From Acidobacteriota bacterium (lineage in GTDB: Bacteria; Acidobacteriota; Aminicenantia; Aminicenantales; Saccharicenantaceae), in assembly GCA_022711665.1 (NCBI GenBank), contig JAKLEN010000001.1, forward strand, positions 310,001 to 374,000: DNA of 64,000 nucleotides, read 5' to 3'. The notes beneath the pieces were generated by a model that was not told where the DNA came from, searched no databases, and was given only the letters and a program-made list of their open reading frames with translations. A program made the position numbers and the translations under genes. Below are positions 8,276 to 17,893 of this stretch, piece after piece. The first letter of the stretch is position 1; each line of letters opens with the position of its first letter.

Positions 8276-11200
8276 ATGAAGCTCGCCCGCATCGCCGTCG
8301 ACCGGCCGGTGACGATGTACATGTTCTATTTCGCCGTCATCCTTCTCGGCGCGGTCTCCCTCCGGGAGCTGTCGGTCGACCTCCTGCCGGATATCAGCTA
8401 CCCGCGCCTGTCGGTCATCACCAATTACGCCGGCGTCGCGCCCGAAGAGGTCGAAACGCTCATCACCGCGCCGCTCGAATCGGCCGTCAGCCGCATCCCG
8501 GGCCTGCGCCGCGTCGAGTCGGTCTCCAAGGAAGGCGTTTCGCTCCTGACCCTCGAGTTCGATTGGGGCACGGACATGGACTTCACCATGCTCCACACCC
8601 GCGAGCAGCTCGACAACGCCAAGGACAGCTTCCCGGAGGACGCCGAGAGCCCGACCATCATCCCGCTCGACCCCCAGAGCCGGCCGATCATGACCCTGGC
8701 CCTGTCCGGCGACCGGACGCTCCTCGAGCTCAAGGAGCTGGCTGAGGAGCTGGTCAAGCCGCGCCTCGAGCAGATCGAGGGGGTCGGCTCGGCCGAGATC
8801 ACCGGCGGCGTCGAGCGCGAGATCCAGATCGAGGCCGACCCGCAGAAGCTGGCCCTCTACGGCCTGACGGTCGAGAACGTCGCCGATCGCGTCAACGCCT
8901 TCAACCGCAACCTCCAGGGCGGGACCATCCGCAAGGGAACGTTCAAGTACGCCCTCCGCGTCGTCGGCGAGTTCGAATCGCTCGACGAGATCGGCGAGAT
9001 CGGCCTGCTCGTCACGAAGGAGGGAGGCGTCGTCCGCCTCCGCGACGTGGCCGCGGTTCGCGACTCGGTCAAGGAGCGGCAGGGCATGACCCGCCTCGAC
9101 GGGGCCGAGAGCATCGGCCTCCTCGTCCGCAAGGAATCCGGGGCCAACACGGTCAAGGTGACCAAGCTCGTCCGCGCGACGATCGGCCAGATCCGGGCCG
9201 AGAACCCGGGCATCACGCTCCGGATCGTCAGCGAGCAGGCCCGGACGATCGAGGGCGCCATCGGCGCCGTCAAGGACGAGCTCATCCAAGGCGCCATCCT
9301 GGCCTTCCTGACCCTGCTCATCTTCCTCCAGGAATGGAAGACGCCGCTGATCATCGGCACGGTCATCCCCATCTCGATCATCGGCGCGTTCAGCCTGCTC
9401 TTCTTCGGCAACATCACCCTCAACATCATGTCCCTCGGCGGGCTGGCCCTGGCGGTGGGCATGCTCGACGACTGCGCCGTCGTCGTCTCGGAGAACATCT
9501 TCCGCCATCGCAGCCTCGGCAAGGGGCTGAAGGAAGCGGCCTACGTCGGGACCAGGGAGGTCGGGCCGGCGGTCGTCTCCACGGCCCTGACCACGATCGT
9601 CGTCTTCCTGCCCGTCATCTACGTCCACGGCGTGGCCGGGCAGCTGTTCAAGGACACGGCCCTGACCGTCACCTGCGCCCTCATGGCCTCGCTCCTCGTC
9701 TCGCTGACCCTCATCGCCACGCTCGAGTCGCGGGAGTTCGACTTCGGCATCGGCCGGGAAGGCCGCTGGAGCTGGCGCTGGAACCTCGGCCGGATCTGGA
9801 AGCCCGGCCGGGCCGCGTACGCCGGGACGGCGGGCATGGCCCCGGCCGGCGAAGCCGATCCGCCCCGGCCGGGGAAACGGCTTCCGGCCGCCCTCTCCGC
9901 GCCCGTCCGGGCCGTCCGCGTCGCTCTCTACGCCCTGTTCCGGGGCGTCGGCTTCGTTCTCAACGTCCTGGTCAGCTTCTTCGTCCAGCTGGCCGCCTTC
10001 ATCGCCCATTACGCCGCCCTGCCCTTCCGGCCGCTGCTCAAAGCCGCCTACGCCGGCTTCAACCGGGTCTACGGCAGGTTCATCGCCGGCTACCAGCGCT
10101 TCCTTCACTGGAGCCTCGATCACAAGGGCCGGGTCATGGCCGGGACGCTCGTCTTCTTCGCCGTCACCCTGGCCCTGGGCGGCCTCATCCGCCGGGAGCT
10201 CATGCCGCCGCTCGAAACGACGACCTTCGAGCTCGACCTGAAAATGCCGGTCGACTTCTCGTTCGAACAGACGGCCGAGATGGCCGTCATGCTCGAGTCG
10301 CACCTTCGCAGCCAGCCGCCGGTCAAGACCGTCCTGTCGCAGATCGGCATCGTCAGCGGCATGGAGAGCGCCGACCCGACGATCTCCGTCAACTCGGCCC
10401 GCCTGTTCGTCGAGGTCGGGAAGCCCAGGCAGGTCGAGGCCGCCCTGGACGCGGCCCGCTCGCGCCTGGCCGAGTTCCCCGATATCGCCTACACCGTCGT
10501 CCGCGAGCAGACGGCCTTCGATCAGTTCCTGGCCCTCTCGGCCGCCGAGATCGGTCTCCAGGTCAAGGGCAAGGACCTCGAGCGCCTCAAGGAGATCGCC
10601 GCCGACCTCACCACCCGCCTGGCGGCCATCCCCGGCATCGCCGACGTGGCCACGAACATCGGCGAAGGCAAGCCCGAGTTCAAGGTCACCATCAACAAGG
10701 AGGCCCTCAGGAGGCACCCGGGGCTCTCGCCGGCGACGATCGGCAGCTTCCTCGTCAGCGCCGTGCGCGGGCAGGTGGCCACGCAATTCCGGGAGATGGA
10801 GAAGAAGTACGACATCCTCGTCCGCCTCGAAGAGTCCTCGCGCGAGAACATCGAGCGCCTGCTGAGCGAGTCTCTCCCCTTCGAGGGCCGGTCCGTGCCG
10901 CTCCGCGATCTCGTTTCCTACGAGGTCGTCCGCGGCCCGCGCGAGATCCGGCGCGAGAACCAGCAGCGCGAGGTCTTGGTCACGGCCAACCTCAGGGGCC
11001 GGAAGCTCAGCCAGGTGACGCCGGCCGTCGACCGGGCCATCTCCGGCCTGCGCCTGCCGACCGACTACCGCGTCGCCTGGAGCGGCGAGCGCGAGGAGAT
11101 GAACCGCTCGTTCGAGTCCCTGGCCCTGGCCCTGGTCCTGGCGATCCTTCTGACCTACATGATCATGGCCGCCCAGTTCGAGTCCCTCGTCCATCCTTTC

Positions 11201-11605
11201 ATCGTCATGTTCACCCTGCCCATGGGCGCGGCCGGGGCGATCGTGGCTATGCTCCTGACCGGCCAGACCTTCAACGTCATCTCGATCATCGGCCTGGTCG
11301 TGCTGGTCGGCATCGTCGTCGACAACGCCACGGTCAAGATCGACTACACGAACCAGCTCCGGCGCGGAGGCATGCCGCTGCGCGAGGCCGTCGAGGAGGG
11401 CAGCCACGTCCGGCTGCGGCCCATCCTCATGTCCACGGGGAGCACGCTCGTCGGCCTCGTCCCCATGGCCCTGGCCCTCGAGCGCGGGTCCGAGCTCATG
11501 CAGCCGCTGGCCATCGTCGTCATCGGCGGCCTGACCTTCTCGACCTTCATGACCCTCATCCTCATCCCCGTCATCTACGAATGGGTGGAGCTGCGCAAGG
11601 GATGA
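8276..11605 (+). CDS. RND family efflux permease, first of two in tandem
   Basis: A 1109-residue proton-driven pump of the AcrB/HAE-1 superfamily. It shows the expected first helix, a large periplasmic porter domain (about 30-330), helices 2-6 with the helix-4 proton-relay segment GMLDDCAVVVSENIF, a cytoplasmic linker, helix 7, a second porter domain and helices 8-12, with GLVVLVGIVVDNATVKID in the last third. Unusual is the linker between helices 6 and 7 (about residues 485-620): it is roughly 100 residues longer than in AcrB and contains an extra hydrophobic segment near residues 559-580 (GFVLNVLVSFFVQLAAFIAH). The gene overlaps the second pump gene by ATGA, so the two are translationally coupled. 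Substrate unknown. Confidence 0.92.
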   Translation: MKLARIAVDRPVTMYMFYFAVILLGAVSLRELSVDLLPDISYPRLSVITNYAGVAPEEVETLITAPLESAVSRIPGLRRVESVSKEGVSLLTLEFDWGTDMDFTMLHTREQLDNAKDSFPEDAESPTIIPLDPQSRPIMTLALSGDRTLLELKELAEELVKPRLEQIEGVGSAEITGGVEREIQIEADPQKLALYGLTVENVADRVNAFNRNLQGGTIRKGTFKYALRVVGEFESLDEIGEIGLLVTKEGGVVRLRDVAAVRDSVKERQGMTRLDGAESIGLLVRKESGANTVKVTKLVRATIGQIRAENPGITLRIVSEQARTIEGAIGAVKDELIQGAILAFLTLLIFLQEWKTPLIIGTVIPISIIGAFSLLFFGNITLNIMSLGGLALAVGMLDDCAVVVSENIFRHRSLGKGLKEAAYVGTREVGPAVVSTALTTIVVFLPVIYVHGVAGQLFKDTALTVTCALMASLLVSLTLIATLESREFDFGIGREGRWSWRWNLGRIWKPGRAAYAGTAGMAPAGEADPPRPGKRLPAALSAPVRAVRVALYALFRGVGFVLNVLVSFFVQLAAFIAHYAALPFRPLLKAAYAGFNRVYGRFIAGYQRFLHWSLDHKGRVMAGTLVFFAVTLALGGLIRRELMPPLETTTFELDLKMPVDFSFEQTAEMAVMLESHLRSQPPVKTVLSQIGIVSGMESADPTISVNSARLFVEVGKPRQVEAALDAARSRLAEFPDIAYTVVREQTAFDQFLALSAAEIGLQVKGKDLERLKEIAADLTTRLAAIPGIADVATNIGEGKPEFKVTINKEALRRHPGLSPATIGSFLVSAVRGQVATQFREMEKKYDILVRLEESSRENIERLLSESLPFEGRSVPLRDLVSYEVVRGPREIRRENQQREVLVTANLRGRKLSQVTPAVDRAISGLRLPTDYRVAWSGEREEMNRSFESLALALVLAILLTYMIMAAQFESLVHPFIVMFTLPMGAAGAIVAMLLTGQTFNVISIIGLVVLVGIVVDNATVKIDYTNQLRRGGMPLREAVEEGSHVRLRPILMSTGSTLVGLVPMALALERGSELMQPLAIVVIGGLTFSTFMTLILIPVIYEWVELRKG

Positions 11606-14600
11606 GGTTCTTCATCGACCGCCCGGTGGCCACGGCCATGGTCTTCCTGGCCCTCCTGGCGACCGGCGTCTACTCGTTCCTGAACACGCCCATCGAGCTG
11701 GCGCCGAAGGAAAGCTACCCGAAGCTCGACATCGTCACCAGCTGGTACGGCGTGCCCCCGGAGGTCGTCCAGACCCAGGTGACGGCGCCGCTCGAGGAAG
11801 CCTGCGCCGCGGTCAAGGGCGTCACCAAGACGACCTCGACCTCCGAGATCGGCTTGTCCCGCATCACCCTGGAGTTCGACGACAGGACGGACATGGAGTT
11901 CGCCACCCTGGCCCTGCGCGAGGAGATGGCCAAGGCCCGGCCCCTCCTGCCGCCCCGGGTCCGGCCCTATGTCCAGCCCTACGTCCCCGAGGACTTCCGG
12001 GTCCGGCCGTTCCTTTCCTACACGGTCTCCGGCCGCTACGGCCTCCAGGAGCTCCAGGAGCTGGTCAAGGAGAAGCTCGAGATCGGCCTGGGGGCGGTCC
12101 GCGGCGTTTCGGACGTCGAGGTCAGCGGCGGCTCGGAGCCCGAGGTCCGGGTGACGCTGGACGAGGACAGGGTCAAGGCCCTCGGGCTCCACCCCTACAC
12201 CGTCAACGCCGCCATCAGCGCCAGGCTCGGCGCCTATCCCACCGGACGGGTCCGCCGCGGCAGCCGGGAGTTCCTGTTCAAGTTCGAGGACCGCATCGAC
12301 AGCCTGGCCGAGCTCGGCGGGACGATCGTCGCCAGCTCCGGCGAGAATCCCATCCTGGTCAGGGACGTGGCCAAGGTCGAGATCGCCTACGCCGATATCC
12401 GGGCGATCAATCGCATCAACGGCCAGCCCACGGTCAGCCTGGCCGTGTCCAAGGAGCGCGGCGCCAACACCCTGCGCGTCGCCCGCGACGTCAAGCGCCG
12501 GCTCGAGGCGATCAGGCGGGAGCTGCCGCCCGACCTCGTCTTCAAGAGCGTCGACGACGAGAGCGCCGAGATCCGCAAGAACCTCAACGACCTCTACCTC
12601 CTGGCCGGGATCATCACGGCCATCGTCTTCGTCATGGTCTTCGTCGTCCTCCGGCGGTTCAAGCCGTCGCTGCTCATCCTGTCCTCGATCGCCTTCTCCA
12701 TCGTCATCACCTTCAACCTCATCTTCGCCTTCAAGATCTCCCTGAACATGCTGACCCTGGGGGCCCTGGCCCTCGGCTTCGGGATGTTCGTCGACAACTC
12801 CATCGTCGTCTTCGAGAACACCCTCCGGCTGCGGGAGGGGGGGATGGCACCGCGCCAGGCGTCCATCCAGGGCCCGAAGGAGGTCTTCGTAGCCGTCCTG
12901 GCCTCGACCCTGACCACCATGGCCGTCTTTTTCAGCTTCCCCTTCTTCCAGGGCAAGCTCAAGATCTATTACCTGCCCCTGGCCTTGGTCATAGCGTCGG
13001 CCATGGCCGCCTCGCTCCTCGTCTCTTTCACGCTCGTCCCGGCCCTCAGCCCGCGGCTGCTCAAGGACCGGAAAGGACCGGCCGGGGGGCCGGCGCGGGA
13101 AAAGAAGCCATCCCGGTTCGAGAAGGCGCTCGGCGTGCTAATCCGCCATCCCGTCGAGGTCCTCCTCGTCGTCGCCGCCCTGCTCTTCGGGTCCTACAAG
13201 TGGTTCCGGTCCGAGGTGACGCTCGGCCGCTGGTACTCCTGGTACTCGAAGGAACGCCTCTACGTCCGGGTCGGCATGCCGCCCGGGACCGACATCGCCC
13301 GGACCGACGAGACGATCCGCCCCTTCGAGGACAAGGTCCTGGCCCAGGGCTACGAGAAGGAGATGCAGGTCTACGTCGCCCCGGAAAGCGCGTACGCCAT
13401 CATCGAGTTCCCGCCGGAGATCGAGAGGTCCTACAGGCCCTACGCCCTGAAGGAGGAGCTCATCCAGCTGGCCACCCAGTTCGCCGGCATCGACATCAGC
13501 GTCTCGGGCTTCGATCCCCAGTACTACGCCTCGAGCATGGGGGCGGGGACCTATTACAGCTCGCGCATCAAGTTCACCGGCTACAACCTGAAGAAGCTGA
13601 AGGAGATCACGGCGGACCTCGAAAGGACCTTGCGCCGGAATCCGCGGATCAAGGAAGTCCGGACGGTCTCCAGCCGCTACGGCTGGTGGCGGGGAGACAC
13701 GGTCGAGGACATCCTCAAGATCGACAAGGCCGCGCTCCGGCGCTACGACGTCGACCCGGCCTACCTCTACTTCGCTCTCCAGACTATGATCCAGGGAACG
13801 TTCGGCCAGCAGGCCCGGATCCGGATGGAGGGCAAGGACATCGCCGTCTCGGTCAAGTACCCCGACGCGGCGACGCTCGACATGCGCGATCTCGCCGAAT
13901 CCCTCATCCGGACGCGCGGCGGGGAATATCTCCGGCTCGGCGAGATCGCCGCCTTCGCCGAAACCCCCATCCCCGGCTCGATCGACCGCGAGAACCAGCA
14001 GTTCATGCAGACGATCATGTGGGAGTTCCGGGGGCCGTCCAAGGCCGAGGAGCGCTACCGCAAGGCCGTCTTCGACTCGCTCCACCTGCCGCCCGGATTC
14101 GCGGCCAGCCTCGACGAGCAGTGGTACGTGACCGAGGAGGAGCAGAAGCAGATCAACTTCGCCATCGCCGCCGCCCTGGTCATCATCTTCATGATCCTGG
14201 CGGCGCTCTACGAGTCGTTCGTCCTGCCGTTCTTCATCCTCCTGGCCGTGCCTCTCTCGCTCATCGGCGTCTTCGTCGCCTTCATCGCGGCCAAGGAGCC
14301 TTTCGACCCGACGGCTTACATCGGGGTCATCCTGCTCTCGGGCATCGTCGTCAACAACGCCATCCTGCTCGTCGACCACATCGGGCTGCGGCGGAGGGAG
14401 GGGATGGGGCTTCGGGAGGCCGTTCTCCGCGGCACAAGGGACCGCGTCCGGCCCATCCTCATGACCACGGCGACAACGGTCTTCGGCATGCTGCCGATGC
14501 TGCTTATCGGAGCGAAGGCCAACCAGCGGCAGATCTGGTCGTCGCTGGCCCTGTGCACGGTCGGCGGCCTGACGACCTCGACGCTCTTCATCCTGGTCGT

Positions 14601-14697
14601 CATCCCCGTCCTCTACTATCACGGGGACGGCCTGCGGGCCTGGGGCGCGGAGAAGGCCCGGGAAGCCCGGGACCTGTTCGGGAAGAAGCCCGTCTAG
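11602..14697 (+). CDS. RND family efflux permease, second of two in tandem
   Basis: A 1031-residue RND pump with its ATG overlapping the stop of the previous gene (ATGA). The same frame is open far upstream, but that stretch is antisense-like noise inside the first pump; the N terminus MRFFIDRPVATAMVFLALLA is the standard RND first helix. Helix 4 carries GMFVDNSIVVFENTLRLR and the later part IGVILLSGIVVNNAILLVDH, both typical for HAE/MMPL-like permeases. It differs clearly from its neighbour, so the pair is not a recent duplication. Two permeases behind one adaptor resemble MdtBC-type systems, where the pumps form a heterotrimer; whether that applies here is inference. Confidence 0.92.
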   Translation: MRFFIDRPVATAMVFLALLATGVYSFLNTPIELAPKESYPKLDIVTSWYGVPPEVVQTQVTAPLEEACAAVKGVTKTTSTSEIGLSRITLEFDDRTDMEFATLALREEMAKARPLLPPRVRPYVQPYVPEDFRVRPFLSYTVSGRYGLQELQELVKEKLEIGLGAVRGVSDVEVSGGSEPEVRVTLDEDRVKALGLHPYTVNAAISARLGAYPTGRVRRGSREFLFKFEDRIDSLAELGGTIVASSGENPILVRDVAKVEIAYADIRAINRINGQPTVSLAVSKERGANTLRVARDVKRRLEAIRRELPPDLVFKSVDDESAEIRKNLNDLYLLAGIITAIVFVMVFVVLRRFKPSLLILSSIAFSIVITFNLIFAFKISLNMLTLGALALGFGMFVDNSIVVFENTLRLREGGMAPRQASIQGPKEVFVAVLASTLTTMAVFFSFPFFQGKLKIYYLPLALVIASAMAASLLVSFTLVPALSPRLLKDRKGPAGGPAREKKPSRFEKALGVLIRHPVEVLLVVAALLFGSYKWFRSEVTLGRWYSWYSKERLYVRVGMPPGTDIARTDETIRPFEDKVLAQGYEKEMQVYVAPESAYAIIEFPPEIERSYRPYALKEELIQLATQFAGIDISVSGFDPQYYASSMGAGTYYSSRIKFTGYNLKKLKEITADLERTLRRNPRIKEVRTVSSRYGWWRGDTVEDILKIDKAALRRYDVDPAYLYFALQTMIQGTFGQQARIRMEGKDIAVSVKYPDAATLDMRDLAESLIRTRGGEYLRLGEIAAFAETPIPGSIDRENQQFMQTIMWEFRGPSKAEERYRKAVFDSLHLPPGFAASLDEQWYVTEEEQKQINFAIAAALVIIFMILAALYESFVLPFFILLAVPLSLIGVFVAFIAAKEPFDPTAYIGVILLSGIVVNNAILLVDHIGLRRREGMGLREAVLRGTRDRVRPILMTTATTVFGMLPMLLIGAKANQRQIWSSLALCTVGGLTTSTLFILVVIPVLYYHGDGLRAWGAEKAREARDLFGKKPV

Positions 14698-14703
14698 CGG
14701 CGG

Positions 14704-15219
14704 CTATTTGTTCCGGCCCTTGTCCGGGCCCTTGCCCTTGTGCTTCTCCATCTCCTTCTCGCGCTTCTGCCGGGCCTTGGCTTGGCCCTTCATGTAGCTG
14801 GTGTGGATCTTGGCGTCGGCCTTGAGCTGCTTGAACTCCGGCGACCCGGGCTTGATGCCCATGTTCCGGGCCATGGCCCCCCAGCCCTGATCCCTGTTCC
14901 GCCGGTATTCGGCGGCGACATCGCTCACGGGGCGCTTGGCCCGGCGGGCCAGGGCCGTGGCCATGTAGGCATCCGCTTCATCAAGCCCGTTCTTCTCCTT
15001 GGCCTGGCGGATCTCCTCCTCGGGAATGTTGTGCCTTTGACTCAGGCGGCGGATAAAGCCCTCCGGATCGGACCTGGCCTCCTCGTTGAGCGCCTTGAGC
15101 TGGGCGTCGAACTTCTTGTCCCCCGTCCCGGCCCCCGCCGGCTGCTGGGCATAGGCCCGGCCGAAAAAGAGGGCCGCCAGGAACGCCAGGACGACCGCCG
15201 AAATCGGGACCTTTTTCAT
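14704..15219 (-). CDS. Small exported basic protein of unknown function
   Basis: A 171-residue protein with a clear signal peptide (MKKVPISAVVLAFLAALFFG, cleavage likely after AYA-QQ). The mature part is helical and highly charged, with phrases such as QRHNIPEEEIRQAKEKNG and ends in a lysine-rich tail. No known domain was recognised. It has its own promoter at 15320-15348 with a leader of about 90 bases, and AGGGAGG before the ATG. It is convergent with the RND operon, with six bases between stops. It may be a periplasmic or surface protein; the function is not readable. Confidence 0.75.
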   Translation of the reverse strand: MKKVPISAVVLAFLAALFFGRAYAQQPAGAGTGDKKFDAQLKALNEEARSDPEGFIRRLSQRHNIPEEEIRQAKEKNGLDEADAYMATALARRAKRPVSDVAAEYRRNRDQGWGAMARNMGIKPGSPEFKQLKADAKIHTSYMKGQAKARQKREKEMEKHKGKGPDKGRNK

Positions 15220-15319
15220 GACGACCTCCCTGGAAGGAATTGCGCCGGCCGCGAGGGCCGGCCGGGCGGGAGGCCCCCCCTGTTACACGGATGAGCCGCC
15301 GATACCGCCCTTTGGATTC

Positions 15320-15348
15320 ATAATAGGTCCGGCCCCGGGCCTCGTCAA
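15320..15348 (-). promoter_or_regulatory. Sigma70-type promoter for the small exported protein gene
   Basis: On the minus strand TTGACG (15348-15343), a 17-base spacer and TATTAT (15325-15320) form a near-consensus promoter. The transcript would start near 15312, leaving a leader of roughly 90 bases with a GC-rich hairpin before the ATG at 15219. Confidence 0.75.
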
Positions 15349-15358
15349 CCGGGACGGC

Positions 15359-16393
15359 CTAGACGCCGGGGTCCTTCAGACTCTTTTCGTAGGGCGGGCG
15401 GCGAACGCCGCGCTCGGTGACGATGGCCGTGATGTACCTGGCCGGCGTGACGTCGAAGGCGGGGTTGCGGACCTCGGCGCAGGGCAAGGTCAGCAGGCGG
15501 CCGCCGACCTGGCGGACCTCGTCAGGGTTGCGCTCCTCGATGGGGATGCCGCCGCCGTCCGGCAGGGTCCGGTCGATGGTGCTCTCGGGCGCCGCGACGT
15601 AGAACGGGATGCCGTTCTCCCTGGCCAGCACGGCCACGGAATAGGTGCCGATCTTGTTGGCCGTGTCGCCGTTGCGGGCGATGCGGTCGGCCCCGACGAC
15701 GACGGCCTGGATCTCGCCCCGGCGCATGAACCAGCCGGCCATGCCGTCGGTGATGAGCACGACCTGGATGCCGTCCCGGTCGAGCTCCCAGACGGTCAGC
15801 CGGGCGCCCTGCAGGAAGGGCCGCGTCTCGTCGGCGAAGACCCGGATGCGCTTGCCCTCGGCCGCGGCCGCCCGGATGATGCCCAGGGCGGTGCCGTAGG
15901 CGGCCGTGGCCAGGGCGCCGGCATTGCAGTGGGTCAGCACGGTCATGCCGTCGCGAAGGAGGGCCTGGCCGTGGCGGCCGATGTCCCGGTTCGTCTCGGC
16001 GTCCTCGTTTTCGATGGCCTTGGCTTCCTCGAGGAGGGCGGCCCGGATGGCCCGCAGCCCGTCGCCCCGCGTCCGTTCATAGACGGCCTTCATCCGCTCC
16101 AGGGCCCAGAACAGGTTCCGGGCCGTCGGCCGGGTGCGTTCCAGGCGCCGGTAGACCTTCTCGAAATCGTGCTCGAGCGACCGGCCCGTTTCGGCGCGGG
16201 CGGCCATCATCCCCAGGACCAGCCCGTAGGCGGCCGCGATGCCGATAGCCGGCGCCCCGCGGACGACCATCTTCTCGATGGCCTGGGCCACCTGGATATA
16301 GGTCCGGCAGCGGACGTAGGTTTCCTGGCCGGGCAGCTTGCGCTGGTCGATCATGACGAGGGAGCGTCCCCGCCAGGCGATCGTCGGCAACAT
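15359..16393 (-). CDS. mtnA: S-methyl-5-thioribose-1-phosphate isomerase MtnA
   Basis: Converts 5-methylthioribose-1-phosphate to 5-methylthioribulose-1-phosphate in methionine salvage. The 344 residues match the family. Catalytic residues are visible: Cys156 in [11 protein letters not shown] and Asp236 in [17 protein letters not shown], plus the substrate loop RGAPAIG at 45-51. It belongs to the eIF2B-like fold; these motifs distinguish it from true eIF2B subunits and from ribose-1,5-bisphosphate isomerase. It starts four bases after the upstream gene, whose end supplies the GGAG ribosome binding site, so it is translated in one operon with two unknown genes (16397-17826). No other methionine salvage gene is in the window. 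Confidence 0.96.
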   Translation of the reverse strand: MLPTIAWRGRSLVMIDQRKLPGQETYVRCRTYIQVAQAIEKMVVRGAPAIGIAAAYGLVLGMMAARAETGRSLEHDFEKVYRRLERTRPTARNLFWALERMKAVYERTRGDGLRAIRAALLEEAKAIENEDAETNRDIGRHGQALLRDGMTVLTHCNAGALATAAYGTALGIIRAAAAEGKRIRVFADETRPFLQGARLTVWELDRDGIQVVLITDGMAGWFMRRGEIQAVVVGADRIARNGDTANKIGTYSVAVLARENGIPFYVAAPESTIDRTLPDGGGIPIEERNPDEVRQVGGRLLTLPCAEVRNPAFDVTPARYITAIVTERGVRRPPYEKSLKDPGV

Positions 16394-16396
16394 CGG

Positions 16397-17227
16397 TCAC
16401 TCCTTCTTCCAGGCCGGCGTGCGGTCGTCGCGCCAGCCCCACTTCGCCGCCCAGCGCGCCTGGACCGCCGCCAGGGCGGCCCGCTCAGCCGGGGCGAGGG
16501 CAGCCAACAGCCGCCCATAACAATACACGAGCTGGTTGTCGTTGTCTCGCCCGATCTTTTCCGCGGGCAGGCCAAGCTCGCGGGCCATGACCGCCTCCTC
16601 GTAGGCCCGGCGGTCGTCACCGAGGTGGCCGTCGACCTGGGCATGGAGGTAATGGAAGAGACCGCAGGCGAAGTGCCGGTCGATAAGCCGGTCGAGGGTT
16701 TTGAGGAGGGCGGCCAGGGTCCGGTCCCTTTCGCCGGGTTCGAGCTCCGCGGCCCGGGCCAGGACGAGGTTCGTCCGCCGCTCGGCGGCCAGCATGAGCG
16801 CCGGCTCGAAATCGGAGCGGTCGACGATCTGGCCGTAGACGCGCAGGGCCGGCGCTTCGAGACCGAGATCCTCGAAGGAAGCCGCCAGGCCGGTCAGGGC
16901 CGAGTCCGAGGCCCAGGCCTCGCCTTCGCCGAAGCCGAGGGCGAAGGCCTGGAGGAAGGCCCCCTCGGCCTCGCGCCAGCGGCCCAGGCTGGCCAGGGCC
17001 AGCCCCTGAACGGTGAAGGACTGGGCCGACGGGTTCCGGCGGCAGGCCCGGACAGATTCGTCCAGGGCCTTCTTCCAGCAGGCCACGGCCTCTTCCGTCC
17101 GGGCGGAGCGGGCCCGCGCCTGGCCGGCGGCGTAGTAGGACTTGGCCCGCCGGAGGGAGGTCAGGCAGGAGACCGAGAGGAGGACGGCCAGGGCCAGACA
17201 GAAAACGCGGAGGAGCCGGCTCTTCAT
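16397..17227 (-). CDS. TPR-like lipoprotein of unknown function
   Basis: A 276-residue protein with a lipoprotein signal ending in LLSVSC (Cys21). The rest is alpha-helical with repeat-like pairs of helices (for example RAKSYYAAGQARARSARTEE and FTVQGLALASLGRWREAEGA), consistent with degenerate TPR units. It resembles TatT-type TRAP-associated TPR lipoproteins in general plan, but no TRAP transporter genes are nearby, so that is only a possibility. It overlaps the upstream gene by ATGA and is followed by mtnA four bases later. Co-transcription with mtnA suggests no obvious common pathway. Confidence 0.75.
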   Translation of the reverse strand: MKSRLLRVFCLALAVLLSVSCLTSLRRAKSYYAAGQARARSARTEEAVACWKKALDESVRACRRNPSAQSFTVQGLALASLGRWREAEGAFLQAFALGFGEGEAWASDSALTGLAASFEDLGLEAPALRVYGQIVDRSDFEPALMLAAERRTNLVLARAAELEPGERDRTLAALLKTLDRLIDRHFACGLFHYLHAQVDGHLGDDRRAYEEAVMARELGLPAEKIGRDNDNQLVYCYGRLLAALAPAERAALAAVQARWAAKWGWRDDRTPAWKKE

Positions 17228-17826
17228 GCTTCGGGCGGGACGGAGGGCCCCAACGAAACGGGACCCTTGATCAGGCCGATGATGAGGTCCTGGACGGCTT
17301 CGTCCCCGAGGAGGTGCAGGCCGAGCGATGCCGCGGCGCGGCCGACGCTCTCCAGGGCGGCCCAGAAGGACGGGTCCGCCGCGGCCGGCCGGATGGCCTC
17401 GCGGGCCCTGGCCGTCCGGGCGGCGAACTCGACGACGACGGCCCGGTAGTCGGACGCGTCCAGCTCGGGCTTGAAGAGGGCCTGGAGGAACGCGTCCTCG
17501 AGCCCGATGACGGGATAGAGGGCCGCGAAAGCCGTCCGCAGGACGCGCATGTCGCCGCGGCCGATCTCGTCGGCGTACTCGCGGGCCATCGCGGCGTGCC
17601 CGCGGAAGAATTCGAGGACGAAGCCGTCGGGCTTGGTCCGGACGAAATCGGGGTCGAGCCAGACCTGCCAGGCCAGTATCCGCTCGCGGTAATCGAAGAC
17701 GCGCCGGACGGCCCAGACGCAGGCCGCGTAGAGGAGGGGAAAGTAGAGCCAGGTCTCGAGCGGCAGCAGCCGGCCGAGGAGCTCGACGCCCCTGGCCAGG
17801 GCCGCTTCGACGCCTTTCCGGCTCAT
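17224..17826 (-). CDS. Conserved-looking hypothetical protein with one membrane segment
   Basis: A 200-residue protein that I do not recognise. It has one hydrophobic stretch near residues 20-40 (LETWLYFPLLYAACVWAVRR) followed by a helical, charged domain with aromatic residues (YRERILAWQVWLDPDF). There is no signal peptide cleavage site, so it is probably anchored in the inner membrane. Its stop overlaps the start of the TPR lipoprotein gene (ATGA), and that gene precedes mtnA, so all three are one transcription unit. A GC-rich hairpin without a T-run lies just upstream (about 17853-17881). Confidence 0.65.
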   Translation of the reverse strand: MSRKGVEAALARGVELLGRLLPLETWLYFPLLYAACVWAVRRVFDYRERILAWQVWLDPDFVRTKPDGFVLEFFRGHAAMAREYADEIGRGDMRVLRTAFAALYPVIGLEDAFLQALFKPELDASDYRAVVVEFAARTARAREAIRPAAADPSFWAALESVGRAAASLGLHLLGDEAVQDLIIGLIKGPVSLGPSVPPEA

Positions 17827-17893
17827 GGCTTCCCCCCGTCAGCCAGCCTGAATCCGGAGGGCCGTCCCGGCGTGGGGCGGCCCCCCGGGATCC

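Noticed and set aside
9334..11601. N-terminal extension of the second RND pump to 1787 residues
   Set aside because: The extension lies inside the first pump in another frame, is Arg/Pro-rich, and the standard N terminus begins at ATG 11602 with an ATGA overlap.
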